Shown: positions 51,964 to 63,910 of the stretch, piece by piece
Layout of the letters: each line of letters begins with the position of its first letter
Numbering within the stretch: position 1 is the stretch's first letter
Assembly (NCBI GenBank): GCA_034440635.1
Contig: JAOTON010000047.1
Coordinates: 620,001 to 684,000, forward strand
Source: Lepas anatifera
Lineage: Eukaryota; Arthropoda; Thecostraca; Lepadidae
Direction: 5' to 3'
Length of the DNA: 64,000 nt
Translations under genes and position numbers: made by a program
The notes under the pieces: model-generated
What the model was told of the DNA's origin: nothing
What the model saw: the letters and a program-made list of their open reading frames with translations, nothing else
Database searches by the model: none

Positions 51964-54723
51964 TCACACTGAGTAGTACGTGTCCAGGTTAGTGGGGTCC
52001 AGCTGGTTCAGACGCCGCTCGATGATGCTCATCTTCAGCGACAGGTCGGACACGGCCGCCAGCACAGTATTCAGCTTCTGCACCATCTCCTCCACTGCGT
52101 CCCTGCCCCCCACCGCTTCCTTCCGCTTCCTGCGACGGCGGGTGGACCTGCCGCCGCCTCCCATTGCCGCCGGCGCCCGTCTGTGTCGTCCTCACCACCT
52201 GTGCCGTCAATCTCATCCACCCTCCGGAGAGGCGTGCTCTGTTCTGAGGTGGGTAGCGTCACTGGAGGGGGCGGCGAAGGTCGTGTCAGCACCCAGAAGG
52301 GGTCTGGGGCCGTTTTGGCACGGACTGCAGTCAGAATCTCACCCTGCAGCAGCTGCTCTCGCGTCTCGCGGTCTGCTGAGACCGCCCGCTCGCGCAGCAG
52401 CCGAAGCATGTTGGTCAGCATCCACGTGTGTATCTTGTAGCGCGTGGGAACCAACGTGTTGCCACCTTTCGTTTTGTACATCCTGGCTCTGACTTTGCTG
52501 TTGGGCTTGAACCCGGCGCGAAGCACCTTCTCCGGGCTTGCCTGCTCTTCTTCCTCTGTTGTCAGGCTTGACATGGCGACAGCTTCCTCGTTGTTAGCGG
52601 CCTGAGGTTTGGAGCCATTAGCATCGCTTAAAGAGGTTGTGGATGGTGCCAGCTCGTTCAAAACAGATGCTCGCGCAGAAATGTTTGGCACGTTAATAGT
52701 TTTCCCCGTGCTTTTGAGTATAAGCTTGGGCAATAGGTTTAGACTCTTCTGGATTCGGCGACAAAGGCGTGTCGGCATTAACATCAGCATGAAGTCTGAG
52801 TAGACCACCGATTCTATGTAGAGAATCTGAATGACCGTCATGCGTAAGCGTTGCACTCCAGCTGATTTGAACACGCCGGTGATATCGTTCACGGTGAGTC
52901 CTATCAGGAGGTTCACAGTGATGATCGACATGCTGACCACAAAGGCTACCAGGAGGAAATGAGAAGTCCACGGGTAATGTAAACTTTCACTTTCGGAGAA
53001 CATGCCATCATAGTCGTATTCTCCCATCATCATCACGAACGACTTGATGAGTGATAAGGGGATTGTCTGGAAGGACTTTCTGTCACCGAAAATGACATGG
53101 AAGCTGAGCGCAAATGCAAACAGCAGCGGCGAGTACATGATCAGGAATTTGGTGAGAGCCTCGGCGACCCGCACGAACATGTAGATAAAAATACCGATGC
53201 TCGGGAAGCGTCCCACCATAAGGGTCATCTCCAGCCAGGTCGCCAGCATCAGCCATGCAACGACGTGGTTCACCCAGGGGCCCTGGTCGCTGTAGCCTAT
53301 CAGCAGCGCAGCCGATAAACTGATAATCACTAACTCCAACCAGTTCTCCACGCTCTTCCCGTAAAGTTTCCAACTGTAAAGGAACTGGAACATCTCGCGG
53401 ATGGCGCAGAAGACGGTAACGACTGCCGCCAGCCAGCCCAGCACTTCGGTGTGCGTATCGTCGGGACTCATGACGCGGCACAGGCCGTACGCCGTCACTA
53501 GTATGGCAAACATCAGGTAGAATACGAAGTTGAGCACGAACAAAACTGCTATCTGCTGCCACTTGATGTGCATGAACGTCTCCACCAGCGGGTGCTTGAG
53601 GAACTCGTCCTGGTCGGCGTCGACGATGGCGCGCAGGACGGCCGTCTCCGGCGCCGGCTCCGTCCGATCCGGGTCCCAGAACGGCATGTAGTCCAGGTAC
53701 ACCTCCAGCTCCGAGCTGTCCAGCGACCTCGCGTTCGTGGTCATGTAGTGGTTCATCACGTCTGTGATGGCCATCGGCACGTTGTGCAGCAGCATCAGCG
53801 TGGTCGGCTCGTCGGCGCGCGCCGGCTGCCAGCAGCTGGCGCACCGTCTCGCGACTGGAGGCCGTCTGTAGCGCAGTGCAGCCAGCTCTGTTCTTCAGGT
53901 GGACGTCCGACCGCGGCAGCCGCTCCAGCGCCGCTGCCACCGTCTGCACGTTCCCGGAAGAGACGGCCGCGTGCAGCAGCGTGTTGCCGCGTATGTCGGT
54001 CTCGTCGCAGGGCACGCCGAACTCGGCCAGCGTCAGCAGTGCGGCCGTGTTGCCGGCGGCGGCGGCCTGCAGTAGCGGCGTCAGTCCCGCCGAGCTGACG
54101 TGCTGCAGCGGCGCGCCCGCCTCCCGCAGCAGCCGCACCAGCTTGATGGTGACGTCGATGGGGTGCCTGCTGCGGCACACCACGTGCAGCGCCGTATCGC
54201 CCACGGCGTCCGGCGCCGCCGCGTCGGCGCCCCTGTTGAGCAGCAGCTCCATCATGTCGCAGTCGCCGATGCCAGCCACCACGTGCAGCAGCAGGTTGGG
54301 CCGCAGCAGGTTGGGCAGCGTGGTCTGTCGGCGCGGCGGCAGGCGCAGCCGGGTGTGCGGTCGCGCCGTGCCGCCGCCGCTCAAACAGCGCGGCCGGCCC
54401 GGCGCCGGCGACACGTCGCGCATGTCGGCGTTTGGGTCGGCGCCGGCGTCGATGGCCTCGGACGCCTCCTCCGTGTCACCAGTCATGCAGGCCTGGAACA
54501 GCCGCTGCTGCAGGTCCATATCGGCGGTGTCTGGCGCGGTCCGCCTGTCGCCGCCGGTCCCCACTGAGCGCCGCACTATGTCGTCCAGCTGCTGCGTGAG
54601 GTAGCGCGGAGAGAGCTGGCCTGGCAGCAGCGGTCGCAGCTCACCCGGCTGCAGCGAGTGCAGCACGTCCTCGTCGTCGTCTTCAGTCCAGTCGCCGGAC
54701 GGCGTCGCCCGTGGACCCGACAT
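51964..54723 (-). CDS. TRPA-family cation channel, Painless-like, with two frameshifts
   Basis: A TRPA-type channel: in arthropods these sense heat, chemicals or mechanical stimuli at the plasma membrane. The start is the ATG at 54723-54721, just after a gtccccag acceptor-like site, so a 5' UTR intron is likely. The N-terminal ~300 residues hold ankyrin repeats (LLLHVVAGIGDCDMMELLLN, GDTALHVVC, GNTLLHAAVSSGNVQTVAAA). Then come six membrane segments: VLFVLNFVFYLMFAILVTAY (S1), WLAAVVTVFCAI (S2), LELVIISLSAALLIGY (S3), VAWLMLATWLEMTLMV (S4), SPLLFAFALSFHVIFG (S5) and a final S6, LLVAFVVSMSIITVNLLIGL. The pore loop before S6 has MMMGEYDYDGMF. S6 is followed by VNDITGVFKSAGVQRL and YIES, close to Painless. 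The C-terminus has a coiled coil (VQKLNTVLAAVSDLSLKMSI) ending DTYYSV and TGA at 51964. The frame slips near 53811-53825 and again near 52150-52190; the first and last segments share a register. Full length is about 919 codons, near the family's usual 900-950. Confidence 0.9.
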
Positions 54724-57039
54724 CGCCACCACCTGGGGACGACAGAACCGGTCATTGGCATCGGACTGGCACAGACTAGCTAGTTATCTTGTAATCGGAC
54801 GGATCTGTTACCGGAGAAAACTATAAATACTAACTCGGTGATGAATAAAACGAGCATTGATTATTCGAATACTTCTCCGTGCCTGCAGAAGCTGCTCTAT
54901 TCCATTTAAGGAATTCGGCCGATTCAAAAGGATATTTTATATTTGGCTCTATGCATAGGTGGCGAAACGGGGGTTCGATTTCTCCTTAGATAAGAAATTG
55001 TAGCACTAACTCCATGGCGTTTACTGGATAGAAAAAGTTGAAAAGTTGACGGCATCTTCACGGTCCTGAAATCGTGACCCTCTCTCGCCACCGCCTGGAT
55101 GCCTTCCAACTACACAGAACTCCGTTGCTAGTGGCCATGCACCGATTGTGCTCACGTTCACATCAAGTCTCGGACATTAGCAGGTGTCAGTGTGATACAG
55201 AGCAAAATGTTATTTCTTTAGAACAATAGTTAAAGCCAGGGCGCTATGCGAATCAGTATATGTGGGGTAGCATGTTTGGAAGATAGCGGTAAAACTGTGG
55301 CAGCCGCCTCACTGTTCAGCGCGTTTTATCTGAGACGGATAGCTGTTTTAACCTAAAGCGATACATGCGCTGATTCTTCCCGCCGGCTCATCTCTATTAG
55401 GTTTTAGACTTCAACACTGTGGTGGACATTGGACAGGTCTTATAATTCTTGAAACGCATACAGCTTAAGATAGCTTAGAATCCCAGCAGAGCTTTCTAAA
55501 CCTGGCTCCCGCCGGCACAGTATACTAACCTGTTTAGAACGGATCACAAGGGATTTGATCTAACAAGGTTGGACACTAAGTAGCCTCAGCAGCTGCTGTG
55601 CCCTAAAAGCTGAATCATCATGGGAAGATGGCGCAATTTGACGCCGCTTTAACCGGGTCTGACGCAAATGTCTACTGATACAACGGCATCTCTAGGGGAA
55701 CTTATCGACAGAACATCCGTATGTCGAACCAGGCTCCTGATATCAAATGCATTTGCAGTGTCGAATGCAGCAATCACGTTTGCTAGATATTCGTTAGGAA
55801 TGACTTATAATGCAAATGGAAGTGCTGTGTTGGAATCGTGTAACGAAATACCATCGAGTTCCGTGGACATGTCCTCATTCAGTTTGTTTACAAATCGTCA
55901 CCAATCCAGCCCGATATCATCTTTAAGGTCAAACATGTGCTTCTGAAGGTTTGACCATATAGGCGCTGGACGTTTTTTTACCAGAATAAGTTGTCCCATT
56001 CCGATAAAAAACGGTATTCGTTTCAACCACAGACAGGGCTGTTTGATGGTAACGACACATTAGTCAAATAAATGCGTCAGTTTAAGTTTGCAATACAGCG
56101 TCCTCCGTCATGTTTGAGCCATCGCCAGGCGGGTCGCACACACATCATTGTTGCTGAAGGTGATTTGCCCCTGAATCAGACGCAAGCCAGAGAATACAGG
56201 CCATATCGGTGGCCTGGTTGTCAGCGTCGCTCGGCTACGATACACCAGCATTTACCTGTCCTGTCACGCATACATCGGAATTGTTGGCTGGCGTAATTCC
56301 GCCTAGAAAGGTGAAAAACGTCAGGGAATAGCTGGTGACTGCTGTGCGGGTCGCCATGGTATCTCGGCAGGGCAGCGCATCGATCGCATGCTTAATTCAG
56401 CATTGCCACTGGCCATAGCTGGCTGTCACATCGCAGCTCATACTCCGGAATGTTACCGCACCTAGCCTTATTTTATTACATGGCGTATAAAATAAACTTT
56501 TACATGACAAGAGCCATGCAGTTACTGCTTGTTATTGAACCAAATTAATGATTCGGTTCCCGCCTTCATGTCTCCCGCTTTTCCATTTTGCAGGCAGCGT
56601 GGAAATGCTGACTAGCGTTGAAGCCGGTTGCCTGTCTTAATAACGGGTGATCTGGAAATACGAAAAGGTCCGGTTGTATCAGCTCTAAAACATGGGCTAA
56701 TGAGGTGCAAGGTTAAGTTGGCGTGAAGGAAATTGCAAGTGCAGTGCTTTGGAAGTGTTTCCTCCGCAAAATTCGTATATCAAAACTGTAGAAAACGCCA
56801 AGTGGCGTCGTTTCAGAGACACTTCTTCCGAACACAGTCCTTGTGGGTTTGCGGTGAAATGGTTCCGTTGGTGTTTCTGCTGACTCCCCACCCTTGCTAC
56901 GTCGTAAATGGAAGCATACGCTCATCACATTAAACAGTGTATCTGTACAGTTGGATCAGCAGAGGAAGGATCAGCGTTAAACCCCAACAATTATTAGGAA
57001 GGATCAGGAAGCAGTGATCTCCACGGCTGCACAGTTGGA
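54724..57039. other. Region upstream of the TRPA gene
   Basis: The TRPA 5' UTR exon(s) and promoter probably lie here but cannot be located. Short open frames (55668-55946, 56072-56296 on +) have no recognisable motifs. SINE-tail-like cgttaaaccccaacaattat occurs near 56975. Confidence 0.4.
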
Positions 57040-57235
57040 TCATCATAATTGTTGGCTTTTAACGACGCACCAATTGCCAAGGTTATGCGGCGTCACCAAC
57101 TCTCAGCCTTTTGGGGGCGATTTAATCTTGTGTTGGGATCAACTTGTTCAGAGGCTCCACCAGGGCTTGAACCGGGGACCAGTGGCTTAGGAGGCTTGTA
57201 TGCTACCCACTAAGCCACCCATACACCGCACAGTT
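57040..57235 (-). mobile_element. tRNA-derived SINE, minus strand
   Basis: On the minus strand, gggtggcttagtgggtagca (box A), then a clear box B (ccggttcaagccctgg), then the body cccaaaaggctgagagttgg, tgacgccgcataaccttggc and gtgcgtcgttaaaagccaac. The body matches that of the SINE at 63715-63910. Acceptor-stem pairing is not closed, so it is not called a tRNA gene. Confidence 0.8.
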
Positions 57236-58104
57236 GGATCAGCGCAGGGAGGTTCAGGAAGCAGTAACCTCTACGACTGTACAAGAAGGGGCCTCGCCCT
57301 CCATCCTTATGACCGTACTGGCGGACTACCGGGAAAAAACAGAAAAGTTTCACAATTCCGGCCGTTTTGACCGGCACACTGTATCCCGCTACCATAGTCC
57401 TCGGGCATATCCCCGGCTCTAAGTATTTCGAGTATACATAAGAACAGTCGTTTACATTTTTGCTGGTGGTACATGATAGCTGCCCTTAGCTATTAGCTGT
57501 CTATAGCTATCTATTGAGCTGTCTATGTATATCGATAGCTGTCTTTTGAAATTAAAACATGAATGTCAACGAGAGCATTTGCATTTTCCCAGATAGGAAG
57601 CACGTCTACCACTCAACAGCTGTAAGTTCACCGTTTTTATTTTCTCATACCTTCACTACTCAGCAATGATGCTGATACAGCAGTGTTATCGTTGCGTCAT
57701 CTTGAGCGCCTGTTTCTGTCCAGTTTCCTGTTCGGTGTTCAGTGTGCTGTGACGATTCGATGAGTCAGTTCCATTGCTTGGCCTCAGTGTTCCTTTGCGG
57801 CGAATATCCCAAGGTTATATTAGTTTGAAGACGGAGCCAGCAGCGGCGTCAGGAGCCCAGCTCCCATCCCGCCTCTTTGATGCAGCGCCCTAACGACCCT
57901 GGTGCATGAGCTCTGCTGGCGTGCCAGCGAGCCTCGCTGTTCCTGGAGTTCTTTTTAAATTATTATTGCAGGGAATGTTGCTGCAAAACATGGGAATCCC
58001 AATTACGGTGACTGGAAAGTAAAGACAGGCGTAAGTAAAGGCCAACTACGTCAGAGTTTTAGATTACTTGAATCATTTAATCATCAATCAACCCAACGTT
58101 TTTC
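57236..58104. other. Gene-free stretch
   Basis: No gene is supported. A run of tagctgtctatagctatc-type words near 57475-57545 is locally repetitive. Confidence 0.35.
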
Positions 58105-58420
58105 TCTTGCGTCTTTATCAGGGGTTCAAATGTGCAAAATGTAATCAAAGATAAAATTCAAACGCGATTCAAAAGGACAAAAAGAGACGTAGGTAAATAG
58201 CACGTCTAATTTTATTATACTTCGAACACAGTATGTATTCGAAAATATGTAATAGATGATGTAATAAGTTGGTATGTGATCGCAAATACGGTCTGTATTC
58301 GAAGTATGATGTGATTAGAATACCCTATTTGCCTTTATTATGTATTAGTTGTCCTCTTGTGTGCTTAGAATTGTGTTTGTAATTACATTTTGCATATTTG
58401 AACTCCTGATGAAGCTGTTA
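58105..58420. mobile_element. Palindromic MITE (about 315 bp)
   Basis: Left-half words ttatcaggggttcaaatgtg, caaaatgtaatcaaag, ggtaaatag and acttcgaacacagtatgtat are mirrored in the right half as atactgtgttcgaa-like text (gtctgtattcgaagtatga), ctatttgcc, attacattttgcatatttga and actcctgatgaa. It is an imperfect long hairpin with no coding capacity. Confidence 0.75.
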
Positions 58421-58796
58421 AAATGGGGATAATAAATTTGGACTAATTAGTGATTATATGGTCAATGTAACTTAACAATTGTAACGTAATCTGGTCTTCA
58501 CCTACGTGTTTCTCAATCTGTTCCAATCTAAACTCGACTGAATTCGTGGTAATTCCTCAATCATTTGCGTATCATTTAGCGTTATTTAAGCGCGTGATGA
58601 ACCAAATACCACAAATTTCAAAGATAAGAACTGTATAGTGTTTAACGTGTCTAAATAATTGTCAATAAGCAGCATGCCGTCAAGTTAGGGAGGGGAAGTA
58701 CGAAAAACGGTATTATCCCAGTCAACGTATCTATGGTAATGCCGGAACTGGTACATTTGAGGCGGCACGGGGTACCCAGAACCATTGCATGCAGAT

Positions 58797-58811
58797 GCGT
58801 ATATATATATA

Positions 58812-58890
<79 letters not shown>
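58797..58890. repeat. (TA)n microsatellite
   Basis: About 90 nt of TA dinucleotides with a short tatgtgtata interruption. The Tyr/Ile frames on both strands are incidental. Confidence 0.97.
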
Positions 58891-59059
58891 GCACGTATTC
58901 ATTCACTTCATGTAATCATTTTTAACCAGCGAAGAATACCAGAGCTTATCGAATGGGTGCTAGCCTGTATATTCATATTAAGTTAGATTTAATCGTTATA
59001 ACCTTTTAGAAAACAAGTTGACCCTCTGTAATGCAATCCCGTATACTCTCATTGATCAC

Positions 59060-60502
59060 CTAGCCTGCTTATATCAGTGAAATTCCACGCCAGACCAGTT
59101 CGATATGCCAAGTTGCACGGGATTCCATGCCGGCGCGACACCTGGTACTTTGGCAGCTGGTGTTCATGCCGCCGATTTGGCACCAGGCACGGCTCCAGGG
59201 GGCGGCGCCAGAGAGGCGGCCGCGTCCCAGTCGGCAGCGCAGCCGCCCTGGCCCGTCACGTCCTGAGGTCCTGAGGCTGCGTTATCTGGCGCCCGGCCGC
59301 CGCGCGGATAGAAAACAGGTCGGGGCGACGGGCAGACACATGGGAGTGATTCTAGATACAGCCGCAGATTTGGACAATGAGATCAGAACAGGTCTGGATG
59401 CTGGCACCGTGTTTGTTGTGTGGGCTTTGCTGTGCTGAAGGACCATCGCCCAATCGAATTACGGGTGATATTCTGAACTGAGAGGCTTGTCAAAGGAATG
59501 AGACCAGATGTCATGTATACTGTATCTCGCGGTTCATTGCGCTGTCGGTCCAAAGAACGCGAAGGTTCATGATAAGTTTAGCTATCGTTTCGTGACCTGA
59601 TTTATGCTGCCTACATTTTATTAGTTTCCCTCAGCTGTTGCGGTGTGATGGCTTTCCTGATCTCCAGAAAACCTGTCCGGACGAGTACGGAGAGGACCGA
59701 TGCTGGGAAACTCCGTTTGCATTTGTGAAAACGCACATTCTTTGGATGCTTTGTGTTCTTTATTCGTGCGCGCCTTGTTCCAAAACATGAGTCTCATGCT
59801 CGGGGTCTGGTGTCATCATGTAAGCTGAATACCACATTTCCGCGGCGTTGCTCAAGTATCAAACATGCTTGAAGAACGATACTAAAAGTTATCTCACCAA
59901 AACCTGGCTTGAAACAAGAATATCTAGGGTGGGTTAAGCTACTTCTGCTCGTTTACCACAAAAATAACATGGATGCATATTGGCGTGACATTTTGTTAGT
60001 TACTAATAAAACAGGAATTTTCCTTACTATCATTATCAGCCGAAGGTTTGAGAGGCTCTATACGGCTCGGGAGGCCGCACTTGTCGCGGAAAGAACGTAT
60101 GAGTTACTTTTTCCCTTTCTCTGTTCTTGAACTTCTTCGATATGTTTTTTTTGCTGTCGTGCTTGTTTTAAGCCACTTTTATTTCGTAGGGTCTCCGCAG
60201 GGAATACGCTTTAGTCTTTCTTTAATCCATATTTTAGTATTGTCCAGTTTCCCTGGTTGCTTTAGTCACCACGTATTGAAGGCAGGGTTTATTGGGTTGG
60301 CTTATTCAATTTTTGAGAATTCTGGACACTCTGTCTCTTCATCTTTGCACACTTTTTGAAGGCGAAAGACATTTGTTTCTTAATATTACAAAGAACAACA
60401 TCTTTTCCCGAGGAGATGCAAAAAAGGAAATTAAAAACAACCAGTCTTAGTAATTATTGTTTGGGTATAAGGGTACACCGACTACCTTGGTTATACGGCA
60501 AC
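59060..60502. other. Spacer with a GC-rich open patch
   Basis: From 59100 to 59270 is a GC-rich stretch whose + frame reads FHAGATPGTLAAGVHAADLA and continues Ala/Gly-rich to a TGA. It has exon-like base composition but no recognised homology or clear splice sites. The rest shows nothing supportable. Confidence 0.25.
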
Positions 60503-60682
60503 CAGGGGCGTAGCCAAGGGGGCGGCAGGGATAGCCCTCCCTGAGGGCCCAAAGGGCCCCCTGAAGACACGATTCTGTAACAAGCAGGGCTCTTTTTACC
60601 CATCAGGGCCCTTTTGGCGTTGCCACAGGGGCCCTTTTCCGGGCGCCGCCCTCCCCAGAGCGAAATCCTGGCTACGCCCCTG
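60503..60682. mobile_element. hAT-like MITE with perfect 8-bp target duplication (180 bp)
   Basis: It begins caggggcgtagccaaggggg and ends aatcctggctacgcccctg, in inverted orientation relative to 1671-1955. It is flanked on both sides by acggcaac (60495-60502 and 60683-60690). The 8-bp duplication and CAGGGGCGTAGCC ends indicate hAT transposition. The intact duplication suggests a fairly young insertion. Confidence 0.93.
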
Positions 60683-62157
60683 ACGGCAACAGCTTTTGTT
60701 ACAATTTATTCGCGTTAAATAACAAATAGAGTCTGCCTGGGTTGCGAGTGAACTGCTTCGAAACCGCTCTACTAGACGGCTTTCAAGCTTTGAATTCACC
60801 TCCCCGCCTGCGGTCGTCGCCAGGGCCGAATCTGCCTCCCTCCAGAAGAACATTGTGGCGGCGCCCTGGATCTGTGCCCCTCTGTTCCCACACCCATCGC
60901 GGAGCATGTGGTGAGCTGCATCAAGTACGCGCCGAGTGGGGTGGGCGTGCCCGCGGGCGGACTGCTTCTGTCGCGTTTGTTTGCATTTACGTTGGTGGGT
61001 AGTCTGGATACATAGCAGCCTTTCACTGCTAGGGTAGAACAGATCACACAGCAAAGTATCTAAGGCTGACAATGAGTGGTTTTGTTTACACCAGGAATAT
61101 AACCAGAGTTTCTCTCTCAAGGAGAAGAAGGCCACTGCAAGGTCATGGATCTTGTACACTGGTGGCAGGCGCCTGTGTATGGGAGCCCCTACCTCTCAAG
61201 TCATGGTAATGGGAAGTTTTATTTTGGATGAGGGGTTTGAGGGCGCGTTAATAACTCTTCTGCGGACTGGAGATGCAGCTCTCGCTTCTTGCGAAGGACC
61301 CCGGAAGCCCCAAAGTACGCATCAGGTCTTTGGATGGTAAGAGGATGCCCCAGCTACCTCTCGCTGCTACATGGCTGGATTCTGATATGCTGCGCTATGC
61401 GCAGTTATTGAGACAATATGCTATCAGGAAAGCGACTTCCACCTCACTCTCCTAACATTGGCGTAACCCTATGGTTCGTTCTCACCTGTTGCCGTTACTT
61501 GATCTGTTCGCCCACTCTCTTGAAGTTCTATTCGTAGCAGCTTTCCCACGATATCGTCGCTCAAATCAGTGCACGCCTCACCGTATCACAGCTCTGACTG
61601 GCTGGCGGCGCGGCGGCCAGCCAGCCGCGGCCCGCCGCGGCACAGAGGCAGCGCCGGTACACGCTCCAGCCGGAAAGGCCCGCTGTTTCGTTGAACCGCC
61701 GTCGCCCGGTGCTGACGTCACTTTACGGCCCTTTCGTCAGCGGCACGCCGCTCTGTGTTGTGACGGTGCCCGTGCGTGCAGGCTATGAGTGTCTGCTGCG
61801 CTGGAGGAGTGCCACTGACCGCCCTCCTGCCGCCGACGCCGCTGAGCTGGCCCTGAGTTACTCGGCGAACCTCCGGGCTGAGAGTTATACGTCATAAGGC
61901 GCGTCGTCACAGCATGAACTGCAGCGGACGAGCTGGAGAGTAACGGGCCGTGCTTCTGTCGTCTGGCAGCGGCGCGTTGCGGCTATCAGTGCGTAGCTGG
62001 CCGGCGCCAGGGCGGCGCCATGACCACTACCGGTTCCGCGAATCAGGGTTGTCTATTGATTTCGCGGATGCTACGCCCGAATCCAACCATTTGTTTCGGT
62101 ACAGCTCTGAAGTTACGCCCTTCTCGACCAAAGGGCAACAGAGCCAAAGTCTTGAGA
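60683..62157. other. Spacer with weak exon candidates
   Basis: Three + strand stretches have exon-like features but no recognised homology. One is about 61096-61205 after tttacaccag (EYNQSFSLKEKKATARSWIL, with a gtaatg donor). The second is about 61272-61334 after ggagatgcag (LSLLAKDPGSPKVRIRSLD, donor gtaaga). The third is about 61789-61897 after gtgcgtgcag (YECLLRWRSATDRPPAADAA to a TAA). They may be exons of one unidentified gene or chance. Confidence 0.25.
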
Positions 62158-62265
62158 CCCAGGGGCGTAGGAAGGGTTTGAAAAGTGGGGGGCCAACCTT
62201 AGAGGGGGCCCACCTCAAGGGGGGCCCCAGTCCACGGGGGCCCATAATTATAAAAAACATTAGTT
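62158..62265. mobile_element. MITE-like end with CAGGGGCGTAGGAAGGG
   Basis: The text caggggcgtaggaagggttt, then aaagtggggggccaacctta and G/C-rich runs, resembles the termini of the hAT-like MITEs but with a different inner sequence. No matching right terminus was found before the A-rich patch, so it is a fragment or runs into damaged sequence. Confidence 0.5.
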
Positions 62266-62579
62266 AGCTCGTTTGGTGTCAATAAGGCACGCATGCACAC
62301 AAGGATGTCAATATATGGAAAATTGAGAAATTAAATTTTGCCCTATGATTTTGAGTTGTACCTATTTGATACCAAATCATAGTAAAACGCAAAAAAACAT
62401 TTTTTGTTTTTTTAGACCCATTTCAAATACGAAATACATTTTTAAGCTTTTTGGAGGATTTCAATCATTTTGTACCGCGAGCGCGTTTTTATATTTACAG
62501 ATGTTTAGGTCATTTTTCTTTTTTCTTCTTTTTTTAAATTTAAATACGCTTATGAACAAAGGGCATCCTCCTACCTCCA

Positions 62580-62808
62580 GCATTAACACGCGCATACGAG
62601 GGGGGGGGGCCCCCCCCCCCGAGTTTTTCGGAAAAAAAAAAAAAAAGGCGGCGCGGAGCCCCACCGTAATTAAAATTTTCCTCCCCCCTTATAATTTTTA
62701 AAAAAAAATTTAAATTTTAAAGTTTAATTTATATCACAATAAAACAACAAAAAAAAAAAAAACCAAAAAAAAAAAAAAAAAAAAAAAAAAAGAAAAAAGG
62801 GAAAAAAG

Positions 62809-62851
<43 letters not shown>

Positions 62852-63245
62852 AAAAAAAGTTCCCTAAATTTTATATATAAAAAATAAAATAAAAAAAAAA
62901 AAGGAAAACCCCACAATAAAAAAAAAAGAAAAAAAAAATTTAAAAAAAAAATTAAAAAAAAAAAATAAAAAAACAATTTATTTAAGGAAAATAAAAAAAC
63001 CTAATTGGACCCGCCGGGATTATAAGAATTAATAAAAATAAAATATTTAAAAAAAAACCCCAAACAAAACCAAATAATAGAAAAAAACAAAAAAAATAAA
63101 AAAAAAAAAAAAAAAAATAAAAAAAAAAAAATATTATTTTAAATAAAAAAAAAATTAATAATAATAATAAAATAAAAAAAAAAAAAAAAAAATTTTTTTA
63201 TAAAAAAAAAAGTTTAAACTTCCCCCTTTTTTTTTTTTCTTTTTT
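62580..63245. repeat. A-rich low-complexity patch, probably unreliable sequence
   Basis: About 650 nt are dominated by A homopolymers with sporadic T, C and G runs, entered through a run of G directly followed by a run of C (62600-62620). Composition is unlike anything else in the window. Open frames of Phe/Lys over it are meaningless. It looks like collapsed or poorly resolved consensus. Confidence 0.8.
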
Positions 63246-63714
63246 AACCCTTTTATTTGTTTCGTTCCCGCCCGCGGCCCAAAAATTAAATTAGGTATCT
63301 CCTTGGACATGACGCAAGACCATAAACAGGCTTGTAACGTTTGCATGGTGTCCAAGGATACTTAGCCATTGGGCAAAACATGGGACAATTTTGTTACTGA
63401 AACAATTTGGCGCGGCTAAGTACACATCACATCTACAAAACTTTTCATCACATTTACAAAATTAGGAACTGTTTAGAAAACTACAGACAATGCTTTGATA
63501 CCAAATACCCTCATTTCGCTATGCCTAATCAACTTGTATTTTCTTATTCAATGACGAAAATGGGAACATTTATTTATGTTATTACAGATCTCTTCTTGCC
63601 ATCATTAGAGATTGATTTAGGTGAAGCCTGATCACAATAAATACGCCTAGCTATATTTCGATGCCTAAAATGCAGAGTTTCAGCATGACTGCAAGTGCAA
63701 TGTAGGTACTTGAT

Positions 63715-63910
63715 GGCCAGCTTTGTGATGCCGAGGAGGTGTGGGAATGGTGTTATAGTGGTTAGCAGCCTTGCTTTCCACGCGACCAACTCGGGTTTAA
63801 GGCACGGCAGATTCCTTGTGCAAGGAGCGATTTGACTCCCAAGAAACCCCTCCAACAGGGAAAGAGTTGGCGACGCCATATAACCCTGGCATCGAAAGAC
63901 GTCGCGCCTT
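63715..63910 (+). mobile_element. tRNA-derived SINE, second head type
   Basis: The tRNA-like head includes tatagtggttagcagccttg and a weak box B (ctcgggtttaaggc). The body gggaaagagttggcgacgcc, atataaccctggca and gacgtcgcgcc matches the SINE at 57040-57235 (gagagttggtgacgccgcat, aaccttggca). It shares the body but has a different head. Confidence 0.65.

Noticed and set aside
53083..53795. Continuation of the ankyrin frame past 53810 as its own product
   Set aside because: Past the slip it encodes Gly/Ala/Arg-rich nonsense, while the other frame encodes the conserved channel.
57130..57230. tRNA gene on the minus strand
   Set aside because: Box A and box B are present, but the body continues as a repeat shared with 63715, so it is a SINE head.
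60596..61159. 187-codon minus-strand frame
   Set aside because: Its 3' part translates the hAT MITE, and the rest has no recognisable motif.
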